Part shown: positions 53,539-62,793 of the stretch, piece by piece
Position numbering within the stretch: position 1 is the first letter of the stretch
How the letters are laid out: every line of letters starts with the position of its first letter
DNA from: Saccharibacillus soli
Lineage (GTDB): Bacteria > Bacillota > Bacilli > Paenibacillales > Paenibacillaceae
Length of the DNA stretch: 64,000 bases
Direction: 5' to 3'
Assembly: GCA_002189105.1 (NCBI GenBank)
Contig: NIOB01000005.1
Span: forward strand, 124,001 to 188,000
Program-made: the position numbers and the translations under genes
Notes under the pieces: generated by a model
Seen by the model: the letters and a program-made list of their open reading frames with translations, nothing else
Databases searched by the model: none
What the model was told of the DNA's origin: nothing

Positions 53539-53762
53539 TTCGCATGCCTCCAGATGGTTTCGCTTGGTAGATGACTCACCCGAGTCAACTCTTTAATGCG
53601 TTATTGTACCTCATCTTACCCGAAAAAAAGCTGCCGCGCCACCGTTCGCCGTGAATCCAAGCATACCGCCGAGCCTCGAAAAAGACCGGGCTGCGGCTGC
53701 CGCTTGAGCCGCCACTGCCAGCGCGTTCCCGTATTGGCTCCCGTTCCTGCCGCATCCACGCC

Positions 53763-53794
53763 AAAAAGCCCCGCTGCTGTAGCACGCGGGGCTT
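53763..53794 (-). terminator. Terminator of the zapA-mutS2-DUF350 cluster
   Basis: Reverse strand AAGCCCCGC, 11-nt loop, GCGGGGCTTTTTGG. No gene is supported between it and alaR (53539-53762). Confidence 0.88.
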
Positions 53795-53830
53795 GAGAAG
53801 CATTGAAAGCTTAACGCTTGGCTTGGCAGT

Positions 53831-54250
53831 CTAAAGCACCGACACTCCGATCACATAAGACAGGGCAACGGACAAGATCATGGAGATGAGTCCCACCGCC
53901 CGGTTGCCGTTGCCGATCTCCTCATCCACCTTGAAGAAAGGTGTGACAAATTCAAACAGGAAGTACGCGACCATCAGCAGTACGAAGCCCAGCAGCGACC
54001 AGAGCATGCTCTCATAGATGGTTGAGCCGGATTCAATACAGAAACGCAAAATGTTGCAAATCCCAAAGATCTTGCCGCCTGTGGCCATCGCAACCGCCAG
54101 ATTGCCCTTGCGGATCTCATCCCAGCATTTGTAACGGGTCACCGCTTCAAACACCGACAGGAAAACGACGAGTTCCAGTACAGCCACCGAAAAATAAGCG
54201 ATTGCCGCACCGATCGGCGTATTTAATATGGAATCGATAAGAGTATTCAT
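53831..54250 (-). CDS. DUF350 family membrane protein
   Basis: 139 residues with four hydrophobic helices (about 14-37, 56-73, 80-103, 117-138). GNLAVAMATGGKIFGICNIL and GNGNRAVGLISMILSVALSY are the two DUF350 repeats. Same place as yshE after mutS2 in B. subtilis. Function unknown. Separated by 25 nt from mutS2. Confidence 0.85.
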   Translation of the reverse strand: MNTLIDSILNTPIGAAIAYFSVAVLELVVFLSVFEAVTRYKCWDEIRKGNLAVAMATGGKIFGICNILRFCIESGSTIYESMLWSLLGFVLLMVAYFLFEFVTPFFKVDEEIGNGNRAVGLISMILSVALSYVIGVSVL

Positions 54251-54275
54251 CTGCTCGGAACCTCGCTCCTTCCCG

Positions 54276-56639
54276 TCACTTGAGTTCCGCTACGGTCACA
54301 CCGTTACCGCCTTCGCCGTAGTTGCCCAGACGGTAAGACTTAATCAGCTTGTGGCGGCGCAGATGCTCTTGAATCCCGGTACGCAGAATCCCTGTTCCTT
54401 TGCCATGAATGATGTAGATCTGACCCAGATTGGACAGGAAGGCCTCGTCGATAAACCGATCCGTCTCCATCAGGGCTTCTTCCAAGTTAGCCCCGCGAAG
54501 ATCCAGCTCGGAACGTGTACTGTCGTCTTTGGTCCGTTTCACAGCCGTGACGGGCTTCTGCTTGGGCGCAGACGTCGGAGCGGTCTGCACACGTTCCAGA
54601 GAGTCCAGCGCCACCTTCATCTTCATGATGCCGACTTGTACCAGCGCTTCCTTGCCATCCAGTTCGATGACGTGTCCGCGCTGCCCCAGATTGGTCAGCA
54701 GCACTTCGTCTCCTGCTCCAATCTTCTGCGATGACTTCGCCGCTTTGCTCTTGGCTGGCTTCTTGACGCGTGCCTCAGGCTCTGCTTCGTCAAGCTGGCG
54801 ACGAGCCGCAATCAACTTGTGCTCCTTGACCGAAGCGCCTTCCTCCATCGCCAGACGGCGCAGATCGGCAATCACTTCGTCGGCTTCCTTGCGAGCCTTG
54901 GCAATGATCTCACGCGCTTCATTCTCTGCCTTCTCCAGTCGAGTGTCACGCTGCGCTTCCAGCTTCTCCAGCTCACGTTCATGCTGGGCCCGCAGCTTCT
55001 CCATCTCCAGGCGCAGCCGCTCCGCTTCTTCCCGTTCGGCTTCTGCGCCAATCCGGTTTTCTTCCAGCGCACTAATCATATTCTCGACGCGCAGATCCTC
55101 TTCCTTGACTTCACCACGCGCGAAGCTCAGAATCTTGCCCGGCAGACCCAGGCGTTCGGCAATGGCAAAGGCGTTGCTTCGTCCCGGTACCCCGACAAGC
55201 AGGCGGTACGTTGGACTAAGCGTAGCTACATCGAACTCCATACTGGCATTGATAACGCCTTCGCGCTCGTACGCATAAGCCTTCAATTCGCTGTAGTGAG
55301 TCGTCGCCACCATCCGGCAGTTGAACTGATGGATGTATTCCAGAATGGCAATCGCCAGCGCCGAACCTTCAGCCGGGTCTGTACCTGCCCCTACTTCGTC
55401 CAGCAGTACCAGACTCTTGGGCGTCATATCTTTGAGAATCCGAATGATATTGGTCATGTGGCTGGAGAAGGTACTCAGGCTCTGTTCAATACTTTGTTCA
55501 TCGCCGATGTCCGCATAGATCGCATCGAAGACGCACAGCTCACAGCCTTCATCGGCAGGAACGAACAAGCCCGACATCGCCATCATACTGAGCAGACCGA
55601 TCGTTTTTAGCGTGACGGTCTTACCACCCGTGTTGGGGCCCGTTACGATGATGCTGGAAAATTCACCGCCAAGCTCCACATCAAGAGGTACGACAACTTT
55701 GGCATCAATCAGCGGATGACGACCTTTGCGGATACGCAGATAACCTCGATCATTCATCTTGGGCTCTGTCGCTTTCATGCGGTGGGCGAGACGTCCCTTG
55801 GCAAAAATAAAGTCAAGCTGTGCCAGCGCATCCACATCATAAGCCAGCAGTTCGGCCTGCTCCCCAACGGCTGCGGTCAGCTTCTGCAGGATGATCTCCA
55901 CTTCGCGGGTCTCCCGCAGCTTGGTCTCCCGCAGCTTGTTATTCATGGCGACAATCGCTTCCGGCTCAATAAACATGGTGGCGCCAGAGCTGGATTGGTC
56001 ATGCACGATTCCGCCGAAGTGCGAGCGGTATTCCGACTTAACCGGAATAACGAAACGGTCGCCGCGAATCGTAATCAGCTGATCCTGAAGCATCTTGGAG
56101 ACGCTTGAGGAGCGAATCATCGACTCCAGCTTCTCGCGGATGCGGGATTCGCCTCCGCGCAGCTCACGCCGGATTGCAGCCAGCGTTGGGCTGGCGGAAT
56201 CCAGCACCTCGGCAGACTCGCCGATACACGAATTGATCTGACGTTCCAGATCCTTCTGATCCGAGATCAACTCGGCCAGTTCATTCAGCAGCTCGATCGG
56301 GTGATCTTCATGTACCGTCTGGATAAAGCGGCGCAGGCGCCGGCTGCCGTACAACGTCGTAGCGATGCCCAGCAGTTCATGAGGATTCAGCATGCCGCCG
56401 ATTCGCGCACGCTGCACAGCTGGTCGAATGTCAACAACACCGCCAAATGGCGGCGATCCTTTGAGACGATCCACGTCAAACGCTTCGTGGGTGGCCTGAA
56501 GCAGACGCTGCACGGTGGCCAGATCGGTATCCGGCTTCAGCGTTCTCGCCGTTTCTTTGCCCAGCGAAGTCTGTGCCTGATCGGCCAGTGCGTTCGAGAT
56601 GCTCGCGTATTGCAGAATTTCAAATATTTTAGCGTTCAA
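54276..56639 (-). CDS. mutS2: Endonuclease MutS2
   Basis: 787 residues from a TTG at 56639 with AAGGAG 11 nt before it; a stop codon just upstream rules out a longer product. MutS-like core and ATPase: Walker A TGPNTGGKTVTLKTIG, DEQSIEQSLSTFSSHMTNI, Walker B SLVLLDEVGAGTDPAEG. A coiled coil (about 510-620) and KOW-like segment lead to a C-terminal Smr domain (SELDLRGANLEEALMETD, IIHGKGTGILR). MutS2 opposes recombination and rescues collided ribosomes. Confidence 0.97.
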   Translation of the reverse strand: MNAKIFEILQYASISNALADQAQTSLGKETARTLKPDTDLATVQRLLQATHEAFDVDRLKGSPPFGGVVDIRPAVQRARIGGMLNPHELLGIATTLYGSRRLRRFIQTVHEDHPIELLNELAELISDQKDLERQINSCIGESAEVLDSASPTLAAIRRELRGGESRIREKLESMIRSSSVSKMLQDQLITIRGDRFVIPVKSEYRSHFGGIVHDQSSSGATMFIEPEAIVAMNNKLRETKLRETREVEIILQKLTAAVGEQAELLAYDVDALAQLDFIFAKGRLAHRMKATEPKMNDRGYLRIRKGRHPLIDAKVVVPLDVELGGEFSSIIVTGPNTGGKTVTLKTIGLLSMMAMSGLFVPADEGCELCVFDAIYADIGDEQSIEQSLSTFSSHMTNIIRILKDMTPKSLVLLDEVGAGTDPAEGSALAIAILEYIHQFNCRMVATTHYSELKAYAYEREGVINASMEFDVATLSPTYRLLVGVPGRSNAFAIAERLGLPGKILSFARGEVKEEDLRVENMISALEENRIGAEAEREEAERLRLEMEKLRAQHERELEKLEAQRDTRLEKAENEAREIIAKARKEADEVIADLRRLAMEEGASVKEHKLIAARRQLDEAEPEARVKKPAKSKAAKSSQKIGAGDEVLLTNLGQRGHVIELDGKEALVQVGIMKMKVALDSLERVQTAPTSAPKQKPVTAVKRTKDDSTRSELDLRGANLEEALMETDRFIDEAFLSNLGQIYIIHGKGTGILRTGIQEHLRRHKLIKSYRLGNYGEGGNGVTVAELK

Positions 56640-56763
56640 GAACGTGACAACTCCTTATCGGTTCTGGAGGCCGCAGCGGCACTCCGCCCCTTGATTATAG
56701 CGAATTCCCCTCGGAGATACCATGATTAGGCAAGGCTGGGCATTGCAGAAGCCAGGCAGACAA

Positions 56764-56820
56764 ATAGCCTTTCCGATTTCAGCGGACAAGAGGCGACCAC
56801 CAACTGTTCGGAAAGGCTAT
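56764..56820 (-). terminator. 13-bp hairpin between the GGDEF gene and mutS2
   Basis: ATAGCCTTTCCGA (56764-56776) pairs with TCGGAAAGGCTAT (56808-56820) across 31 nt; a short T-rich end on the reverse strand makes it a possible attenuating terminator. Confidence 0.5.
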
Positions 56821-56877
56821 CGGCGTACCCTTGCAAGCTTCGGACATCGAGAGGTGCTTTTGTTTACACCCCAGCCC

Positions 56878-57978
56878 CTACTTTCGCTGCCGTGGGGGAT
56901 CTTGACCTTCCTCATGCTGCACCACACGATTTTTGCCTGAATGTTTGGCACGATAGAGCGCTGCATCGGCTTTGCCAAACATCGTTTCGGCGGTGTCTCC
57001 GACTTCGTAGGCGGACAGTCCGATGCTAACGGTTACCGGGTGATTGCCCATGTAAGAATAGTCCGCGCTTGCTACTCCTGCACGAATACGCTCTGCATCT
57101 TCCAGCGCTTGCCCCATCGTTTTCTCGGTAAAAATGATCGCAAACTCTTCTCCTCCATAACGTGCAGCAAAATCGTTGGGAGAGATCGCCATGCTGATGC
57201 GGATTGCCACCTCTTTGAGCACCAGGTCGCCGATCAGATGGCCATACGTGTCATTAATCTTTTTAAAATTATCAACATCCACTACAACGACCTGAAGATC
57301 CAATCCATTCTGGCGGCTCTGCTGCACCAGATCTTCCAGATATTCATAGAATGTCTGATGATTATAGAGCTGAGTGAGCGAGTCGGTCTTCAGCAGACGC
57401 TGAGAGACGGCTTTATCCACAATCAAGTCCTGCTGCGATTGCGTCAGATGCTCCACCTGCCGCCCGATCTCGAGTGCCCGAACCAGCACCGCACGACTCA
57501 GCAGGAGCGTACAAGCCAGCATCGCTACCATCAGGACAAAATCTTCGATATTCCGATCTCCAAACATCCGCTCTACGGCAAAATAAAACACGACGTAAAA
57601 AACAAGATTCAAAACACCAAATAAATCGAGCAGCCTGCGGTCAAAATAGATCAGCGGTACCAGCGTAGGGAAAATCAACAGAATCCCGGGTTCATGTTCC
57701 GTATATAATCCCAGATTCAAATAGTTGATATACGCCATGGTGAAACTGATCCCGATGACAATCTGCCTGCCATAACGTCGGAAAGACGCGTAGAGAAACT
57801 CTCCCAGTCCGGCGATCACCACGACGAGCAGGCTCCTGGCCAGCAGGGAGCCCAATCTCACTTCGTGATCTTCGGTTTCGCCGACCAGCGAATAGGCGAT
57901 TTCAACGGCAAATACCACCGCCGCCACGATCCAATAGGCGTTCAGGACTTGTCTATTCAGATGATCGACGTTACTCAT
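56878..57978 (-). CDS. Membrane-bound GGDEF diguanylate cyclase
   Basis: 366 residues. Five or six membrane helices in residues 12-175, a short coiled linker (HLTQSQQDLIVDKAVSQRLL), then a GGDEF domain (about 195-355) with LTQLYNHQTFYEYLEDL, VDVDNFKKINDTYGHLIGD and an intact active-site loop FAARYGGEEFAIIF. No RxxD product-inhibition site is seen 5 residues before GGEEF. It should make cyclic di-GMP. Its start is 8 nt after the giant ZapA-like gene, so they are cotranscribed. Confidence 0.93.
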   Translation of the reverse strand: MSNVDHLNRQVLNAYWIVAAVVFAVEIAYSLVGETEDHEVRLGSLLARSLLVVVIAGLGEFLYASFRRYGRQIVIGISFTMAYINYLNLGLYTEHEPGILLIFPTLVPLIYFDRRLLDLFGVLNLVFYVVFYFAVERMFGDRNIEDFVLMVAMLACTLLLSRAVLVRALEIGRQVEHLTQSQQDLIVDKAVSQRLLKTDSLTQLYNHQTFYEYLEDLVQQSRQNGLDLQVVVVDVDNFKKINDTYGHLIGDLVLKEVAIRISMAISPNDFAARYGGEEFAIIFTEKTMGQALEDAERIRAGVASADYSYMGNHPVTVSIGLSAYEVGDTAETMFGKADAALYRAKHSGKNRVVQHEEGQDPPRQRK

Positions 57979-57986
57979 GATTTATC

Positions 57987-60900
57987 TCAGTGCCGCTGCT
58001 CTTGCTCCAGCAGCTCCATCCATTCTTTGTACTCCTGCTGAAGAGAAGCGTATTCCTGCTGAAGGCGTGCATACTCCCGGTCGGCAGCTTCGCGTTTATC
58101 CTTCTCCATTTCCTTCTCGACATGGAGAATCCGCAGCTGATGCGAGAGCACTTCGTATTGTTCGGTGACCTGTGCCAGTTCGCCTTGAAGTTTGCTTTGC
58201 AGCTCACCATCGCCACTTTTGGCTTGTTCGGCCTCAGTCAGGCGCGCTTCAAGTTCTGCCCGTTCGGTCGTCCAGGTGTCACGCAGAGCGTTCAACCGCT
58301 CCAGCTCGGCGTTCAATTGAACACCTCTGGATTCCAACTGACGACGACTGTCCTCGGCCGAACGCAGCTCTCCCTGGAGCCGCTGCTGCTCCTCCGCAGC
58401 CTTTGCTTCACGGGATGCAGCTTCTTCAAGCTTGCGCTCGGCTGCATTTTTCTGCTTGGTCAGTGTCCGCTCACGCTCCTGCGCGTCTTCCAATTCACGC
58501 CGCTGACGCGCCGTTTCGATCCGCCAGGAAGCTTCACGGCCTCCAAACTCGGCAACGCGGGAGAACATGCGCTCACGCTCAGCCTGCCATTCCACTTCCG
58601 ACTCGCGCAGCGTCTGCACTTCGCGTTCCGCTTCATTCAGGGCTTCCACCGCCTGAATCTGGCGATGCTGCGTCTGCTCCAGTTCGGATTCCAGTTCAGC
58701 AATCCGCGCTTCCCAGATGCTCGTCCGCTCGTTCAGTTCGGCAAACTCGCGCCGGGTCTGCTCCAGCTGTGCGTTCAGATCCTGAAGCTCCAGCTCGGCC
58801 ACTTCCTCACGTTCGCGGGAAGCCGACAGCTCATTCTTCAGACGCGCATATTCCCGCGCCCGCTCCTGCTCGCTGGCAGCCAGTGTTTCCAGCCCGCTCT
58901 CCAGCTCGGCCTTCTGTTCACGAAGCGACTGCACCTGACCTTCCAGATCGCCGGCCAGAGCTTCCAGACGTTCCTGCTCCGCACTGCGCTGCGCCTCGCG
59001 TTGAACATAAACGTCCAGTTCGCCGGACAGCTCCTCCGCGCGAGCTTCCAGTTGACTCAGACGTCCGCGTAGCTCATCCCGCTCTGTCTCAAGACCTTCC
59101 TGCTGCCGCAGCGCCAGCTCCTGCTGACTGCGCAGACCGTCAAGCTCCGTCTGCACGTGAGCGCTTTGCTCGCGCAATTCCTGTTCGCGCTGCTGCGCTT
59201 CTTCCAGACGGGCGACCAGATTGGCACGCTCTGCCTCCGATACTTCCGCAAGGCTGCGCTGCTGTTCCAATTCGGCAGCGACGTTCTGCCGCTCCTTTTC
59301 CAGTTCGGCAATCTGCGCACGAACGGAATCCTGCTCCGCTTCCTGTTCAGACAGACGCGCATAGGCAGCGTCCGATCTCGCCTGCCACTCCTCGGCACGC
59401 GTGATTGAATCCTGCAATTGCACTTCCAGCGCCTGCTTCGCCGACGCCAATTCATCGGCGCTCTCGTCCAGCGCCGCAAGACGCAGCTCCAGCGACTCGG
59501 CTGCTTCCGCATGCCGTGCGCTTTCCTCGCGCGCGGCTTCCAGCTCGCTTCCAAGCGTTACGCGTTCGCTTTCCAGCTCCGCGATCCGGGCCTGAAGCTC
59601 GCCAGCGGCCTGAGTCTGCCGCTGAAGTTCGCTCTCCAGCGCACGTTCGCGCTGGACTAACTCGGTCACTTCCTCTTCCAGACGGACCGCTTCGCCGGTC
59701 AGATATTCCTCGCTGCTTGTCAGCTCGTCTACGCGGCGCGTAAGCTCCGCGCGCGCGGCTTCCCATTCGGAGCGCCGCGATGCCCATTCGCCAAGCTCGG
59801 CTTCCAGCTCGGCCATGCGCGTGCCGCGTGCCTCGGCCGCCGACTCCAGCTCCAGGCGTCTGGTTTCCCAGCCTGCTTCCGCCAGGCGATAACCTTCCAG
59901 ACGTTCCTCCAGCTCGGAACGTTCAAGAGCTGCTTCTTCCAGCCGGGACTGCAACCCGGCCAAATCGCTTTGCAGCGTCGATTTCTCGCCGCCCAATGTC
60001 TGAAGTTCCGCTTCCAGGCGGACTTTCTCCTCGCCCAGCGTGAGCCATTCGTTCTCCAGGTTTTCTTTCTCACTGTGGAGAGCATCGCGTTCGCCTTGCA
60101 GCGCTTCTTTCTCGCTGTAGAGGACATCCCGCTCATCTTGCAGCGCTTGTTTCTCGCTGTAGAAGGCATCGCGCTCGCCTTGCAGTTCTTGCTGACGATT
60201 GCGAAGCGACTCCAATTCGCTTGAGAGCTGTTCGCGGGTATCTTGCGCCAGCTTCAACTGCTCCTCCAGATGCTGTTTCTGTTCGCCAAGCGCTTCGATC
60301 TCCTGTGCAAGACGCGTCTTCTCTTCCGATGAAGCCTGCCATTCGGTTTCCAGGCGATCCCGATCAATCTGCACAGCATGGAATTCCTCTTCCAGACGCG
60401 ACTGGCTTTGCGCTGCGGCTTCCAGCTTCGCTGCCAATGCCTCTTTATCTTCCACAGCCATCAGCAGCTCGTCCTCAAGCTGCATCTTCTCCAGCGTAAG
60501 CGCCTCGTACTCACCCTGCAGACGGCTTTTCTCTGCCTGAGCCGACTCCAGCTCACCTTGCAGACGAGACTGCTCCACGCCTGCGGCTTCCAGCTTCGCT
60601 GTCCGTGCCTCTTGCTCTTCCACGGCGGTTAACAGCTCGCCTTCCAGCTCCATCTTTTCCATCGCAAGTTTCTCGCGCTCACCCTGCAGACGGTTTTTCT
60701 CTGCGTTGGCCGATTCAAGCTCGCCTTCCAGACGCTGCTGCGTTTCAGCTGCGGACTCTAGTTCAAGCTTCAGGCGCGTCCGATCCGCACCCGCCGTTTC
60801 CAGCTCGCTGCGCAGCTGCTCCAGCTTCAGCTGTTGGGCTTGTACTTCCCCTTCCAGACGTTCCGCTTCGCCAGCTCGCTGCTTCAATTCCGCTTCCAGA

Positions 60901-62294
60901 CGGCCGCGAGTCGCTTCCGCTTCCTCAAGCAGCGACTCGAAGGTGCCTTTTTCTTCCTGCCAGCTCTGCTCTCTCTGCTGCCAGGAGTCCAGCTTCGCCA
61001 CCAGTTCGGCGTTCTCTGCTGTATGAACCGTTTGCGCCTCCGTCAGTTCAACCGTGCGGCGCTCCAGTTCTTCACGCTGGGTACGCTGCTCCTCAAGCGC
61101 CAAGCCCAGACGCTGCTGTTCTTCCAGCAGTTCGCTTTCGGTCTGTTGGGCATCTGTCAGCTGGCTCTCCAGCTCGGAACGCCGTTTCTGTTCTTCGTCA
61201 GCACGCTGGCGCAGATCTTCCAGCTGTTTTAATGAAGCTTCATAACGTTCGGACAGCTCCTGCTCCCGCAGTCTGGCCTCAGCCAGCTCCGATTCCAGGC
61301 GAGCAGTCTCTTCGCTCCAGATGCTTTCGCCTTCTTCCAGCTCACTGATCCGGGTCTCAAGCTGCTGACGCGTCTCTGCCAGTGCATGAACATCGCTTTC
61401 CAGCTCTTTGGAGCGCAGTCCGGCGGTATCGAGTTCTTCACGCAGCTGCGCTTCGCTCGTCCGCAGCTCTTGCAGCTGTTCGCCAAGTCTGCGGCTCTGC
61501 TCGGCAGCCTGAACGCCCGTCTGCTGGAGTTCGGCAATCTTCGCTTCCAGCTCCTGGGTCAGCCCGTTGAGACGAGTCTCTTCTTCACGCAGCAGACCCA
61601 ATTCCAGTTCCAGCTCTTCCCGGCGGGATTCGCTGGCCGTTAGCTGGCTGCGAAGATCCTTGCCTTCCTGCTGAAGCTTCTCGATCTGCTGACGGCTCTG
61701 GGCGGCCGCCTGCTCACTGCGATTTTTCTCCTGACGGACGGTTTCCAACTGGCCTTTCAAGTCCGCCGTGATCTGACGTTCAGCCGCAAGCTTGCTCTCG
61801 CCATTTTTCAGCGCTTCGCGGACTTCCCTGCCTGATTTCTCTGCCTCGGCAAGCTTGGATTCCAGCTGCTTTTTGGCTCCCGTCAAACTCTGCACTTCGC
61901 TGCTTGTTCGCTTCAGTTCCTCACTGCGAACCGCCAGATCTTTCTCGACCGCAGCCAGCCTCGCGGTTTCCGTAAGCAGCGTTTGCGTCTGCGCTTCGTA
62001 CGCCGCGCTTTGCTCCCGCAGCTGCATCGCTTCCGCTTCCAGTTCGCGTGAACGCAAAGTCATCTCGTCCAACTGCTGCTGCAAGTCCTGGTTCGTCACA
62101 TTGGTTTCCGCCATATTCACTGCGGCTAATACCGCAATGCGTACCGTGTCGAGACGCGGATGGCCCGTTGCAATCGCAGTCATACGCTCGTCAACCATAT
62201 GCGCGACCCGTTTTACGTATTCCTGGCTGCTTCCGAGAATTTTATAGGACGTTCCGTATATCTCTACGTTGACTGTCTTCCGTTCTTCAGCCAT
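57987..62294 (-). CDS. ZapA domain fused to a giant coiled coil (1435 residues)
   Basis: Start ATG at 62294, GAGAGGAG upstream. Residues 1-66 are a typical ZapA domain (VNVEIYGTSYKILGSSQEYV, GHPRLDTVRIAVLAAVNMAE), the FtsZ-bundling cell-division factor. Residues about 67-1435 are an almost unbroken Glu/Gln/Leu/Arg heptad coiled coil with no Cys and no Pro after residue 46; it contains 14-residue repeats (LQGERDALHSEK type) and 60-odd-residue repeats (LESAQAEKSRLQGEYEAL type). It ends RLQQEYASLQQEYKEWMELL. Most ZapA proteins are 80-150 residues. Its place between pheT and mutS2 is that of zapA in B. subtilis. Confidence 0.9.
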   Translation of the reverse strand: MAEERKTVNVEIYGTSYKILGSSQEYVKRVAHMVDERMTAIATGHPRLDTVRIAVLAAVNMAETNVTNQDLQQQLDEMTLRSRELEAEAMQLREQSAAYEAQTQTLLTETARLAAVEKDLAVRSEELKRTSSEVQSLTGAKKQLESKLAEAEKSGREVREALKNGESKLAAERQITADLKGQLETVRQEKNRSEQAAAQSRQQIEKLQQEGKDLRSQLTASESRREELELELGLLREEETRLNGLTQELEAKIAELQQTGVQAAEQSRRLGEQLQELRTSEAQLREELDTAGLRSKELESDVHALAETRQQLETRISELEEGESIWSEETARLESELAEARLREQELSERYEASLKQLEDLRQRADEEQKRRSELESQLTDAQQTESELLEEQQRLGLALEEQRTQREELERRTVELTEAQTVHTAENAELVAKLDSWQQREQSWQEEKGTFESLLEEAEATRGRLEAELKQRAGEAERLEGEVQAQQLKLEQLRSELETAGADRTRLKLELESAAETQQRLEGELESANAEKNRLQGEREKLAMEKMELEGELLTAVEEQEARTAKLEAAGVEQSRLQGELESAQAEKSRLQGEYEALTLEKMQLEDELLMAVEDKEALAAKLEAAAQSQSRLEEEFHAVQIDRDRLETEWQASSEEKTRLAQEIEALGEQKQHLEEQLKLAQDTREQLSSELESLRNRQQELQGERDAFYSEKQALQDERDVLYSEKEALQGERDALHSEKENLENEWLTLGEEKVRLEAELQTLGGEKSTLQSDLAGLQSRLEEAALERSELEERLEGYRLAEAGWETRRLELESAAEARGTRMAELEAELGEWASRRSEWEAARAELTRRVDELTSSEEYLTGEAVRLEEEVTELVQRERALESELQRQTQAAGELQARIAELESERVTLGSELEAAREESARHAEAAESLELRLAALDESADELASAKQALEVQLQDSITRAEEWQARSDAAYARLSEQEAEQDSVRAQIAELEKERQNVAAELEQQRSLAEVSEAERANLVARLEEAQQREQELREQSAHVQTELDGLRSQQELALRQQEGLETERDELRGRLSQLEARAEELSGELDVYVQREAQRSAEQERLEALAGDLEGQVQSLREQKAELESGLETLAASEQERAREYARLKNELSASREREEVAELELQDLNAQLEQTRREFAELNERTSIWEARIAELESELEQTQHRQIQAVEALNEAEREVQTLRESEVEWQAERERMFSRVAEFGGREASWRIETARQRRELEDAQERERTLTKQKNAAERKLEEAASREAKAAEEQQRLQGELRSAEDSRRQLESRGVQLNAELERLNALRDTWTTERAELEARLTEAEQAKSGDGELQSKLQGELAQVTEQYEVLSHQLRILHVEKEMEKDKREAADREYARLQQEYASLQQEYKEWMELLEQEQRH

Positions 62295-62696
62295 ATTCGC
62301 CCGCTCCTCTCTATGATATGAAGTCATCTATCCCTGATAGGTCTCAAGTTATTAATCTCGGGTAAATCCATCGCAGAATACGACCTAGCGAAAATGAAGA
62401 TCATCCTTCCGCGATTCCGTTGGGCGAATCCACTGCGGTTATGGAACAAGTGCAAGCAGCGGCTGTGCCGATATTCATGCGTCTACCTTGTAAATCGTCC
62501 ACGAATCAAAAAATGGACCTTTGCACCATTTCCTTTTGGCAGGGGTAAGCGGGTTAGACTGAGGCTTTTCATTCGCTTCTACCGCATTTCGCCTATCGTC
62601 ATTATGACGCTTGTTCAGCCTGAAAGTTGCTCCGGGTTAAAGCGCTGGTTGCCCCCACCACTTCTCCTCCACAAAGCGTCAGCCGTTCTTGACAGC
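62295..62696. other. Intergenic region between pheT and the ZapA-like gene
   Basis: About 400 bp without a supported gene. A plus-strand open frame across 62394-63050 has no ribosome binding site, runs through the pheT terminator and is antisense to pheT. No clear promoter for the ZapA-like gene could be picked by eye. Confidence 0.5.
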
Positions 62697-62698
62697 CA

Positions 62699-62770
62699 AA
62701 AACCGCATCCCTCTTTAGGAATTAAGCCCGCCTGGGCGGACCGGATTCCTAAAGAATTCGATGCGGTTTT
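62699..62770 (-). terminator. Three-tier terminator hairpin of pheT
   Basis: Outer arms AAAACCGCATC/GATGCGGTTTT, middle arms TCTTTAGGAAT/ATTCCTAAAGA and central CCGCCCAGGCGG nest inside one another over 72 nt, followed on the reverse strand by TTTTTGG. Confidence 0.85.
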
Positions 62771-62793
62771 GTCTTCTCCTGCCGAGAGAATGC

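Noticed and set aside
53585-53803. 72-codon reverse-strand frame between DUF350 and alaR
   Set aside because: It runs through the cluster's terminator and has no family resemblance.
58172-59404. Long Pro/Ala/Arg-rich plus-strand frames inside the ZapA coiled-coil gene
   Set aside because: Complement of a GC-rich repetitive coiled-coil gene; composition typical of antisense shadows.
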